Origin: Riemerella anatipestifer
GTDB lineage: Bacteria; Bacteroidota; Bacteroidia; Flavobacteriales; Weeksellaceae
DNA: 64,000 nucleotides
Assembly (NCBI RefSeq): GCF_035666175.1
Contig: NZ_CP142016.1
Span: forward strand, 1,364,001-1,428,000
Reading direction: 5' to 3'
In this document: piece after piece, positions 28,470 to 36,302 of the stretch
Layout of the letters: each line of letters starts with the position of its first letter
Position numbering within the stretch: position 1 is the first letter of the stretch
Program-made: the position numbers and the translations under genes
The notes under the pieces: generated by a model
The model's input: only the letters and a program-made list of their open reading frames with translations
Told to the model about the DNA's origin: nothing
The model's database searches: none

Positions 28470-28495
28470 ATTTAATTTAAAAAATTAGAAATACT

Positions 28496-29464
28496 ATGTC
28501 AAGAATACTTACGGGAATTCAAGCTACGGGAACGCCTCATTTAGGAAATTTGTTAGGAGCGATAATCCCAGCAATAGAGTTATCTAAAAATCCTGAAAAC
28601 GAATCGTTTTTATTTATTGCCAATATGCATTCTTTAACCCAAATAAAAGATGCAGAAGTACTAAAACAAAATACTTACGAAATAGCGGCTGCGTGGTTGG
28701 CTTTCGGTCTTGACACGGAAAAAACTTATTTCTATAGACAAAGTGATATACCCGAAGTATGTGAATTGTCGTGGTATTTGTCTTGCTTTTTCCCTTATCA
28801 AAGGCTTACTTTAGCTCATTCGTTTAAAGATAAAGCAGACCGTTTGGCAGATGTAAACGCTGGACTTTTTACTTATCCCGTTCTTATGGCAGCGGATATA
28901 CTTCTGTACGATGCAGAGATAGTTCCTGTAGGAAAAGACCAATTACAGCACTTAGAAATGGCAAGAGATATGGGAGCGAGGTTTAACAATCAAATGGGAG
29001 AAACTTTTGTATTACCACAAGAAGAACTGCAAGAAAATACCAAGTATGTGCCTGGTACTGATGGTAACAAAATGTCTAAATCTAGAGGAAACATCATCAA
29101 TATATTTTTACCAGAGAAACAGCTTAAAAAACAGGTGATGTCTATAGAAACGGATTCTAAAACTTTAGAAGAGCCTAAAGACCCTGAAACAGATAAAGTA
29201 TTCGCTTTATACGAACTAATAGCTACACCAGAACAAACAGAACAGTTAAGACAGAAATATTTAGCAGGAAATTTTGGCTACGGGCACGCTAAAACAGAGC
29301 TTCTTAATTTAATTTTAGAAACTTACTCAAAGGAGAGAGAGTTATTTAATTACTATATGACTCACCTTGATGAGCTAGAAGCTAAACTAAAAGAAGGAGC
29401 AGAAAAAACTAGAAAAGTAGCAGCAGAAACTTTAGCTAGGGTGAGAAAAAACCTAGGAATGTAG
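28496..29464 (+). CDS. trpS: Tryptophan--tRNA ligase
   Basis: 322 aa class I aminoacyl-tRNA synthetase. HIGH-type motif TPHLGNLLGA at about residues 13-22 and KMSKS (GNKMSKSRGN) near 195, with the Trp-pocket segment ADILLYDAEIVPVGKDQLQHLE in between (VPVGKDQ is the family signature). Full length. Single gene; LysE-type gene follows after 46 bases. Confidence 0.97.
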   Translation: MSRILTGIQATGTPHLGNLLGAIIPAIELSKNPENESFLFIANMHSLTQIKDAEVLKQNTYEIAAAWLAFGLDTEKTYFYRQSDIPEVCELSWYLSCFFPYQRLTLAHSFKDKADRLADVNAGLFTYPVLMAADILLYDAEIVPVGKDQLQHLEMARDMGARFNNQMGETFVLPQEELQENTKYVPGTDGNKMSKSRGNIINIFLPEKQLKKQVMSIETDSKTLEEPKDPETDKVFALYELIATPEQTEQLRQKYLAGNFGYGHAKTELLNLILETYSKERELFNYYMTHLDELEAKLKEGAEKTRKVAAETLARVRKNLGM

Positions 29465-29510
29465 TTGTTAGGTCATTTGCTAGAGATTTTGTAATATTGA
29501 AAAAAACTAA

Positions 29511-30197
29511 ATGCTAGAACTTATATTTTCTGCTATCGGCTTAGGGCTAATGTTAAGCTTGGTTTTTATAGGACCTATTTTTTTCCTGCTTATAGAAACT
29601 AGCTTTTCGCGTGGAGCAAGGCATGCATTAACCTTAGATATAGGAGTTATAACTGCAGATTTGGTTTGTATTTTGGTGGCCTACTTTGCGAGTGATGATT
29701 TAGTAGAAATTATAGACGAATATCCTAGTTTTTATAGAATAACGGCTTTTATTATCTTTATTTATGGGATTTTTATGATAGTCTCCAAAACTAAAATGAG
29801 GATAGAAGGCGAAAAAAAAATCATCAGTCAGAACTATTTTAAAACTTTTTTAAATGGCTTTTTACTGAATATTCTTAATATAGGTGTAGTTTTATTTTGG
29901 TTGGTTACTGTAATATCGGTGCGAAACCAATATCCTAATCCGTATAAATTTATTTTATACATTGGGATTATGATAGCCACCTACATTGGGATAGATTTAA
30001 TTAAAATCCTTTTAGCAAAACAATTTCATCATAAATTGACTCAAAATCTTGCTAATAAAATACGAAGTGCTGTTGGAGTGATATTAGTTATCATTAGTGT
30101 ATTTATATTTATGCAGAGCTTCAAAAAATTTAATAAGCTGGACCAAGAGTTAGAAAGAAGCGGTTATGTGAGGGATTCTCTAAAAATCAGAAAATAA
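29511..30197 (+). CDS. LysE family exporter
   Basis: 228 aa inner-membrane protein with about six hydrophobic segments (residues 5-30, 42-65, 75-92, 110-135, 145-165, 185-205). The N-terminal GPIFFLLIETSFSRGARHAL matches the LysE/RhtB pattern (GPxxxxxxxxxxxxGxRxG). Exporters of this family release amino acids or related compounds; the substrate is unknown. It directly abuts the LD-carboxypeptidase gene. Confidence 0.85.
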   Translation: MLELIFSAIGLGLMLSLVFIGPIFFLLIETSFSRGARHALTLDIGVITADLVCILVAYFASDDLVEIIDEYPSFYRITAFIIFIYGIFMIVSKTKMRIEGEKKIISQNYFKTFLNGFLLNILNIGVVLFWLVTVISVRNQYPNPYKFILYIGIMIATYIGIDLIKILLAKQFHHKLTQNLANKIRSAVGVILVIISVFIFMQSFKKFNKLDQELERSGYVRDSLKIRK

Positions 30198-30203
30198 TTG
30201 TGT

Positions 30204-31133
30204 ATGATAACATTTCCCAAAAAACTAAAAAAAGGAGCTAAAATAGGCATTGTTTCTCCTGCTGGAGCCGTAGAAGCCTCACAGATACAAGCAGGTATAG
30301 AACGAATACAGTCTAAAGGATATGAGCCTATTTTAAGTCCGTATTGCTTGGGGATTTTTAAGAATGGATACAATTATTCTGGGACAGAAAAAGAACGCTT
30401 ATCAGACATCAATTGGGCATTTTCTAACTCGGGGCTTTCTGCAATATGGGCAACTAGAGGAGGCTATGGCTGTCAGCATCTCATTAAAAATATTAAGTTA
30501 TCTGCTTTCAGAGAGAATCCTAAATGGTATATAGGTTATTCGGACAATACTGTAATCCAAAGCTATCTTCTAAAAAACGGATTTGCTAGCATACACGGGC
30601 AAACACTTAAAACCGCTTCGTTTGGGGTCTCGGAGGAAAGTTATGAGTTTATTTTTGATATTCTTGAGGGAGCACTTCCTAAATATGAAATTATACCACA
30701 CGCATTTAATAAAGAAGGTGTGGCGGAAGGTATTTTAATAGGCGGAAATTTAGCCTTGGTTTATGCCTTGTTGGGAAGTCCATATTCCTTTAATTTTAAA
30801 GATAAAGTCCTTTTTATAGAAGATATAGGCGAAAACTTTTACGCTCTTGATAGAATGCTGATGGGGCTAGAACTTGCAGGGGTATTTAGAAAAATAAAAG
30901 GGCTTGTCATAGGTGGTATGACGAATATGGGCTCCGAAACCGATAATCCAAACTATGAAGACAGTTTTGATAGCTTTGCTTATGAAATTGTAAAACAAAG
31001 ATTGGAGAAATATAAAATCCCTGTGATGTATCAGTTTCCTAATGGGCATATCTATCATAATTTGCCGCTTATTTTGGGGGCTTCGGTTCGCCTTGAAATT
31101 ACCTCTGAAAAAGCAGAACTTTTTTATCTATAA
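30204..31133 (+). CDS. LD-carboxypeptidase (peptidase S66)
   Basis: 309 aa cytosolic serine peptidase that removes the terminal D-alanine from murein tetrapeptides during cell-wall recycling. The nucleophile Ser is in IGYSDNT, the Glu in FIEDIGE and the His in PNGHIYHNLPLILG, the Ser-Glu-His triad of LdcA. RGGYG (ATRGGYGCQ) is also present. The ATG at 30204, six bases after the lysE-type stop, is preferred over the upstream TTG. Confidence 0.92.
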   Translation: MITFPKKLKKGAKIGIVSPAGAVEASQIQAGIERIQSKGYEPILSPYCLGIFKNGYNYSGTEKERLSDINWAFSNSGLSAIWATRGGYGCQHLIKNIKLSAFRENPKWYIGYSDNTVIQSYLLKNGFASIHGQTLKTASFGVSEESYEFIFDILEGALPKYEIIPHAFNKEGVAEGILIGGNLALVYALLGSPYSFNFKDKVLFIEDIGENFYALDRMLMGLELAGVFRKIKGLVIGGMTNMGSETDNPNYEDSFDSFAYEIVKQRLEKYKIPVMYQFPNGHIYHNLPLILGASVRLEITSEKAELFYL

Positions 31134-31136
31134 AAA

Positions 31137-31505
31137 ATGGCAGAGCATAATGATTTTGGAAAAGAAGCCGAAAATCAAGCCGTATTTTTCTTGGAGCAAA
31201 AGGGCTATAATATCATAGCCAGGAACTTTAGATACCTTAAAGCAGAGCTAGATATTATTGCCGAAAAAGATAATACTCTAGTGGTGCTAGAAGTTAAAGC
31301 AAGGCAGCACAATGCTTTAGTAGAGCCTCACGAAGCAGTAAACAAACGGAAAATAAAACTCATTATCTCTGCCACCAACGAATTTCTACAAAGCTATCCG
31401 AAAAATGTAGAAGTAAGATTCGATATTATTTCTATTATAAAGACACCTCAAGACGCATTTGAAATTACTCATATAGAAAATGCCTTTGAGAGTATAGATG
31501 GTTAG
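31137..31505 (+). CDS. yraN: YraN family protein (UPF0102)
   Basis: 122 aa predicted nuclease-fold protein of the restriction-endonuclease-like group. GKEAENQAVFFLEQKGYNIIARNFR is the family N-terminus and the catalytic-like residues E-D-EVKAR appear in LDIIAEKDNTLVVLEVKAR. Biochemical role unknown. It begins three bases after the LD-carboxypeptidase stop, so trpS-distal genes 29511-31505 form one operon. Confidence 0.93.
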   Translation: MAEHNDFGKEAENQAVFFLEQKGYNIIARNFRYLKAELDIIAEKDNTLVVLEVKARQHNALVEPHEAVNKRKIKLIISATNEFLQSYPKNVEVRFDIISIIKTPQDAFEITHIENAFESIDG

Positions 31506-31567
31506 GTTACGAAGGCTATTTTTACCCAAAAAAAATAATTACATCTTCAATCCACCCCAAAAAACAT

Positions 31568-31755
31568 TGGGGCAAAACAAAAATCAACTGGGGGAAACAA
31601 AAAATATCTGGGGCGATAGACCAACAAGGTAGGGCGACTTAATAATGACGCGGGGCGATACAAAAATGAGGTAGGGCGAAAGAATAATGATAATGGGCAA
31701 CAAAAATTGTTGATAAAAAACAGGAAAACAACTTGGGGCGATAGAAGAATAAATG
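31568..31755. repeat. Tandem array of degenerate 21-bp repeats
   Basis: Units start at about 31568, 31589, 31609, 31630, 31651, 31672, 31693 and 31734, with one decayed slot near 31714, i.e. a period of 21 (once 20). Consensus roughly TGGGGCGATAnAAnAATGA. Every unit starts with three to five G in an otherwise A-rich strand. The region 31506-31967 has no other gene. Confidence 0.8.
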
Positions 31756-31864
31756 GTTTTTATCCATAAAATTGAATATAATTTAAAAAACAGAACACAC
31801 ATCGTTAAAATTCCTTAAAATGGTTTTGAAATCCCTCACATAGAGCTTAAATAGGTAAGGTTTT

Positions 31865-31894
31865 ACCATTCACTCATTTAAAACTACCGTTCAG
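31865..31894 (+). promoter_or_regulatory. Probable LytTR-regulator operator
   Basis: Two 9-bp direct repeats, ACCATTCAC (31865-31873) and ACCGTTCAG (31886-31894), are 21 bp apart start to start. The second fits the LytTR-binding pattern [TA][AC][CA]GTTN[AG][TG] as I remember it; the first deviates at two positions. They lie 34-63 bp upstream of the -7 box of the operon that encodes a LytTR regulator. Confidence 0.6.
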
Positions 31895-31927
31895 TAAGAT
31901 ATTTTTCTTTAGGGCAAAGGTCCGTTT

Positions 31928-31935
31928 TACATTTG
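31928..31935 (+). promoter_or_regulatory. -7 box of the TPR/kinase/regulator operon
   Basis: TACATTTG, exact consensus, 32 bases before the ATG at 31968. No good -33 TTG, fitting a promoter that needs an activator. Confidence 0.6.
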
Positions 31936-31967
31936 CATCAGAAAGTTTAACAAAAAAATATCTTATT

Positions 31968-32627
31968 ATGAAAAACAAAGTTCTAAACACAAAGAAATGG
32001 GTCGCTGTTTTAGCCGTAGTAGTTAGCACAGGTTTTGCACACGCACAAACCGATTATCAATCTCAACTACAAAAGAGCATTGTTCAGATGGAACAATCCA
32101 AAAATGCCCAAGAGTTGGCTCCCGTAACTAAAGCGTTTGCGAAAATAGCCGAAGAAAATCCTAACCAGTGGCTGCCTTACTATTATGCGAGTTACAATAG
32201 TGTAATGGAAGGGTTCAGAGGTAATTACACCGATAAAACCAAGTTAGAAACCTTAGCCAATCAAGCTGAAGAATGGATGAAAAAGGCAGAAGCCCTTTCA
32301 CCTGAAAATGCAGAAATTTATATTCTTAAAGCTCGCATCAATGGATTGAGAATGATGATAAATCCACAGAAATATTATGCGACTGATGGCAAATCTTATG
32401 GCGAAAATTTAGCGAAGGCTAAAAAACTTAGCCCTGATAATCCGAGAATTACTTTGCTGAAAGCTGAAACGGTGTACTATACGCCAAAAGAACACGGTGG
32501 AAGTAAGGAACTTGGTTTAAAACTATTTGAAAAAGCCTTAAAACAGTTTGAAACTCAAGAAGCCGAGCAAAAACTATTGCCTCATTGGGGCAAGAAAGAG
32601 GCTCAGTATTTCTTATCTTTGAAATAA
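31968..32627 (+). CDS. Secreted TPR-like protein
   Basis: 219 aa with a signal peptide (cleavage after GFAHAQ). The mature protein is helical; residues 45-110 and 130-205 look like degenerate TPR pairs (LPYYYASYNSVMEG, AEEWMKKAEALSPENAEIYILKARI, AKAKKLSPDNPRITLLKAETVYY). Periplasmic location expected. It is the first gene of an operon with a LytS-type kinase and LytTR regulator, so it may help sense a signal or be a main target of the pair. Function unknown. Confidence 0.8.
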   Translation: MKNKVLNTKKWVAVLAVVVSTGFAHAQTDYQSQLQKSIVQMEQSKNAQELAPVTKAFAKIAEENPNQWLPYYYASYNSVMEGFRGNYTDKTKLETLANQAEEWMKKAEALSPENAEIYILKARINGLRMMINPQKYYATDGKSYGENLAKAKKLSPDNPRITLLKAETVYYTPKEHGGSKELGLKLFEKALKQFETQEAEQKLLPHWGKKEAQYFLSLK

Positions 32628-32684
32628 ATATAAATATTTTGGTGAGGAAGAACTTTCCTCACCATCTTTTTCAAAATTTAGCTT

Positions 32685-33710
32685 ATGAAAACTTTTTCCT
32701 TTAAAAATATACGCACTTTGTTTATTGTAAGCGTACTTTCTGCTCTTTTCTTCTTTCTCATTACCTCGTCTGAAAAAACAATTCGTAACTTTTTTATTAG
32801 CTGGGCAATATCGCTTGTCTATACTTTTGGCTATGGGTTATGTAATGGATTGATGAATGAACAACTTAATGAAAAGTATAATTGGAATACTCATACTAAA
32901 CCTCGTCTGATAATTGGACTTATAGCAACAGTTATTCTTAATACTCTAATAACTTATTTGCTAAATTATATTTCTTTTGTTCAGTTAAGAGGAGTTCCTA
33001 CAGAAGATTTTTTTAGTAAAAAATACGGTTTTATCAATTGGTTTTGGATAAATTTCGCATTGCTAATATCATCATTATATCATGTTTACTATTTTATGAA
33101 AGCCTTGCAGCAAAGCACTCAAGAGAAAATAGAAGTGCAGGAGCAATTAGCCAAAGCCTCAGAGGCACAGTTTCAAAGTTTAAAGACTCAGTTAGACCCG
33201 CATTTTCTGTTTAATTCTTTAAATGTCTTAACAGCGTTGATTGAGGAAAACCCACCGAAAGCTCAAAAATTTACGGAAGATATGTCTAAAATATACCGTT
33301 ATGTTTTGGAACAAAGAGACAAAAAAACGGTGAGTGTTGCCGAAGAAATCAGCTTTGCAAAAACCTATGCCGAACTTCTTAAAACCCGTTTTGAAGACAG
33401 TGTTAATTTTAGTTTTGATATAAATCCCAACTTTGAAAATCATTTGGTAGTGCCATTATCTTTACAATTACTGCTAGAGAATGTGATTAAACATAACTTT
33501 GCTACCATTCAAAAACCGTTGAATATTAAGGTTTATACCACCTCGTATTATTTGATGGTAGAAAATAATTTACAAGCAAGAGAGATGCCTGCAGGTAGTA
33601 CAGGAGTTGGATTAAAGAACATTCAGCAACGCTACGCCTTACTCACTCATAAGGAAGTGAATATTATTAAAAATGAAAATATTTTTCGTGTAGAAATCCC
33701 TTTGATATAA
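32685..33710 (+). CDS. LytS-type sensor histidine kinase
   Basis: 341 aa. Four hydrophobic segments in the first 140 residues (about 11-27, 36-52, 74-98, 120-138) and no large extracytoplasmic domain. The HisKA-like block of the His_kinase family gives QLDPHFLFNSLN with phospho-acceptor H173, followed by an ATPase domain with N-box LLLENVIKHNF and GVGLKNIQQRY. Forms a two-component system with the regulator 8 bases downstream. Confidence 0.92.
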   Translation: MKTFSFKNIRTLFIVSVLSALFFFLITSSEKTIRNFFISWAISLVYTFGYGLCNGLMNEQLNEKYNWNTHTKPRLIIGLIATVILNTLITYLLNYISFVQLRGVPTEDFFSKKYGFINWFWINFALLISSLYHVYYFMKALQQSTQEKIEVQEQLAKASEAQFQSLKTQLDPHFLFNSLNVLTALIEENPPKAQKFTEDMSKIYRYVLEQRDKKTVSVAEEISFAKTYAELLKTRFEDSVNFSFDINPNFENHLVVPLSLQLLLENVIKHNFATIQKPLNIKVYTTSYYLMVENNLQAREMPAGSTGVGLKNIQQRYALLTHKEVNIIKNENIFRVEIPLI

Positions 33711-33718
33711 TATAAAAA

Positions 33719-34465
33719 ATGAAAGCAATTATTATAGAAGACGAACAACTTGCTGCAAGAAAGCTAAAACGAATGTTAGAGAAGTTTCCAGAGATAGAAG
33801 TGGTAGCAACTTTATCTTCGGTAGAGGAAGGCGTTGATTATTTTAAAACACAACCACACCCCGACCTTATTTTTTCGGATATTATGTTAGGTGATGGGCT
33901 GTCTTTTGATATTTTTGAACAAGTGCCTACCAAAAGTTTCATTATTTATACTACGGCGTTTGACCAATATACTTTAAAGGCGTTTAAACTTAACTCTATT
34001 GATTATTTACTAAAGCCTTTTTCACAAGAGGATTTAGAACAGGCGATAGAGAAGTTTCATTCTTTTCTTCCAAAAGAACAAGGCTACGAACAGCTAAATT
34101 TTAAAGAACTTATCCAAAAGGAAACACCTAAACTCACAAGAGTTGTAGCTAAAGTAGGATATAATTTAAAGGTATTGAGTATAGAAAATATTAGTTGTTT
34201 TTACAGCGAAAACAAAATCGTTTATGCTCAAACCGAGAACAGAGCTTATCCTACGGAATTTACTTTAGATGAGTTAGAAAAACTGTTAGATTTAAAGAAA
34301 TTTTTCAGGGTTAGTAGACAATTTATTATCAATTTAGAGCATATTAAAAATATTCACACTTCCCCATATTACAAAGTGGAACTCAATCACCCGTTCGAGC
34401 AAGAAATTACAATAAGCAGAGAGCGAGTAAAACACTTTAAATCTTGGCTGGAAGGAGGATTTTAA
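33719..34465 (+). CDS. LytTR family DNA-binding response regulator
   Basis: 248 aa. Receiver domain (1-120) with acidic pocket E7/D8, phospho-acceptor D54 (IFSDIMLGDG) and conserved Lys in DYLLKPF. The C-terminal LytTR domain (about 145-248) has the typical FFRVSRQFIINLEHI and VELNHPFEQEITISRERVKHFKSWL regions. It follows its kinase with 8 bases between. A LytTR-type direct repeat upstream of the operon promoter suggests autoregulation. Confidence 0.94.
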   Translation: MKAIIIEDEQLAARKLKRMLEKFPEIEVVATLSSVEEGVDYFKTQPHPDLIFSDIMLGDGLSFDIFEQVPTKSFIIYTTAFDQYTLKAFKLNSIDYLLKPFSQEDLEQAIEKFHSFLPKEQGYEQLNFKELIQKETPKLTRVVAKVGYNLKVLSIENISCFYSENKIVYAQTENRAYPTEFTLDELEKLLDLKKFFRVSRQFIINLEHIKNIHTSPYYKVELNHPFEQEITISRERVKHFKSWLEGGF

Positions 34466-34507
34466 TCGTTTAGTAAAGTTATAATAGATGACTATAAAAA
34501 ATCCTAT

Positions 34508-36130
34508 TTACTGAATAGAAAATTGAGGAATTAAATCATAAAGCACAAAGTTTAACATTCTATCATCTTCTTCGATAATATTTGCCGCTTTTTCTTTAAA
34601 CTCAATATTAGGCATTACTCCCCTTCCCTCTTTATCCACTTTATAAGTAGGCTCTATACTAAGCAGCCCAAACCTTATATTTAGTTTTGAATATGGTAAT
34701 TCAAATCTAGGCATCATACCTGCTACTGTACCATTATGTGCACCACTAGTCTCCTCTCCGATTAAAGTTACATTTGGCAAAGATTTTAGATACGCACTAA
34801 TGATACTAGAGGCAGAAAAACTTTTACCATTGATTAATACATAAACTTTATTAGTATAATTAAGTGCTTTAGGCTGTGTTTTTCGAGATTGTTGAATCGG
34901 AGTACGCCAATACCCATAGGAATCTTTATAAGTAGAAATTGTTTTTCTAAGAAAAAGAGGAACAGTAACTGGAGAAAGCAATATTTTACTCACAATACTT
35001 CCACCTCTGAAGTAATTAAGATACACCATTTTATTTACAACCACAGGGTCATCAATCATACGAAACTCCTTTTGAGACAAATACTTTGATAAGTGATGTA
35101 TTTGAGAAATACTACCTCCCAAATTATTCCTAAGATCTAGTACCAAATGTTTTACTTCTCGCTCTTTTAACATCTTGAAAATTTCATCATAAGCCTTCTT
35201 ACGACCTGAAGAAAAACTTCTAATTTTAAGAACCGCTATACTAGAATCACCTTTTACAGGAAAAGATAAGTCGTTTATATAAACTTTATCATCAGCATCA
35301 TAACCGTAAATTCTCTTTTTCTTATTGACCTTCCTTTGTTCTAATCTTTTGGTTATTTTTTCTTCTTTCGTTAAATGTTCAATCTCATTTTTAACTTTAG
35401 AAAGAGAGTCTTTAATCTGCCCTTTAGGTTCTAACTTTCTGTGAACAGTCTTCTTAAATTCTCTTTTAGCATTAAAAATCACTAGACTATCTGCACATTT
35501 TGCTTTTATCTCTAGACTATCTACAAATCCTAGTTCATTTAGATAAAAACGATTAACCATACTCGCAAAATAGTAAGGAATAAAGGTTTGATTATAACCA
35601 TCTGAGGTAAGCCCCGCTCTATATTTTCCATATAATTCTTGAGGAGTTATACCATTAACCGAAACGATTTCCATGCCTCTAAGAAGAACATCAGCCTCTT
35701 TTTTTGTATTTTTCTTTATAAATAGTCGCCCATTTTCGTAATAATAGCTTAACCCGCTCAAAGGATTTTTGGATTCCTTGTATTTACTTCTTTCTGAACT
35801 TGAATAAGTTTTAAGGAGAGGCTTCATCGTGATATGACCTTGTTTTATCTTGGCCACCACAGGTGTTATTTTTAAATAAAATTCCTTTGGAGTTAATGGT
35901 TTGTCTATTGTTTTCCTCAAAGAATCAAAAGAATAATGCAATGCTTTTTGCTCTATATACCAATCTATTTTAGGATGATTTTTAAACAAAACCCTTTCCA
36001 TATAATTAATATCCTTTATCAATTTCTCTTTGGGAATAGGCGTTTCTATATGTCGATTATATCTATCTAGTGAATTACAACTCACTAACACAATCACCAG
36101 CAATACAATATAACTTACCTTTGAATGCAT
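34508..36130 (-). CDS. S41 family peptidase, lipoprotein
   Basis: 540 aa. Signal peptide with lipobox to C18 (VLVSC). Residues 40-250 form an N-terminal helical and PDZ-like part (GMEIVSVNG), and the C-terminal crotonase-like protease core contains VLDLRNNLGGS, the nucleophile Ser in NGKSFSASSI (GxSFSAS pattern) and the later Lys/Gln region around IGEETSGAHNG. A charged insert rich in Lys/Glu (about 215-275) interrupts the core. Substrate unknown; members process exported or outer-membrane proteins. Confidence 0.88.
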   Translation of the reverse strand: MHSKVSYIVLLVIVLVSCNSLDRYNRHIETPIPKEKLIKDINYMERVLFKNHPKIDWYIEQKALHYSFDSLRKTIDKPLTPKEFYLKITPVVAKIKQGHITMKPLLKTYSSSERSKYKESKNPLSGLSYYYENGRLFIKKNTKKEADVLLRGMEIVSVNGITPQELYGKYRAGLTSDGYNQTFIPYYFASMVNRFYLNELGFVDSLEIKAKCADSLVIFNAKREFKKTVHRKLEPKGQIKDSLSKVKNEIEHLTKEEKITKRLEQRKVNKKKRIYGYDADDKVYINDLSFPVKGDSSIAVLKIRSFSSGRKKAYDEIFKMLKEREVKHLVLDLRNNLGGSISQIHHLSKYLSQKEFRMIDDPVVVNKMVYLNYFRGGSIVSKILLSPVTVPLFLRKTISTYKDSYGYWRTPIQQSRKTQPKALNYTNKVYVLINGKSFSASSIISAYLKSLPNVTLIGEETSGAHNGTVAGMMPRFELPYSKLNIRFGLLSIEPTYKVDKEGRGVMPNIEFKEKAANIIEEDDRMLNFVLYDLIPQFSIQ

Positions 36131-36215
36131 ACATTTATTTTCTTAAAAAACAAAAGTAAACTTTTTTCATAATGAGAAGTCACAAAACAGAAATATAGTT
36201 AGAAAATAAATTCAT

Positions 36216-36262
36216 ATAAAACAAAAAACCGTTGAAAATCACAAAGATTAACAACGGTTTAG
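36216..36262 (-). terminator. Terminator downstream of the tRNA remnant
   Basis: On the minus strand AAACCGTTG and CAACGGTTT form a perfect 9-bp stem around a 17-nt loop, followed by a T run. It begins right after the putative tRNA 3' end, as a tRNA terminator would. Confidence 0.6.
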
Positions 36263-36280
36263 TACCCCAGGCGGGACTAC
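36261..36280 (-). pseudogene. Probable 3' end of a broken tRNA gene (att-like)
   Basis: Minus-strand AGTCCCGC plus CTGGGGT and A match the 3' half of a tRNA T-arm, the 3' acceptor strand and the discriminator; a matching 5' acceptor would be GCCCCAG or ACCCCAG. No other part of the tRNA is present: the sequence breaks off upstream, 22 bases before IS982 copy 2. Read as an integration remnant; tRNA identity cannot be told. Confidence 0.45.
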
Positions 36281-36302
36281 TATTAAATTTTTTCTGTTTT
36301 TA

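Noticed and set aside
31568-31755. Possible CRISPR array
   Set aside because: Units are degenerate and contiguous with no constant repeat plus unique spacer, and no cas gene is near.
31584-31802. 72-aa minus-strand frame with seven-residue repeats (SPYLIFV, SPRVIIK)
   Set aside because: It exists because the 21-bp repeats are a multiple of three and happen to lack stops; hydrophobic low-complexity product and no promoter. Treated as a repeat array.
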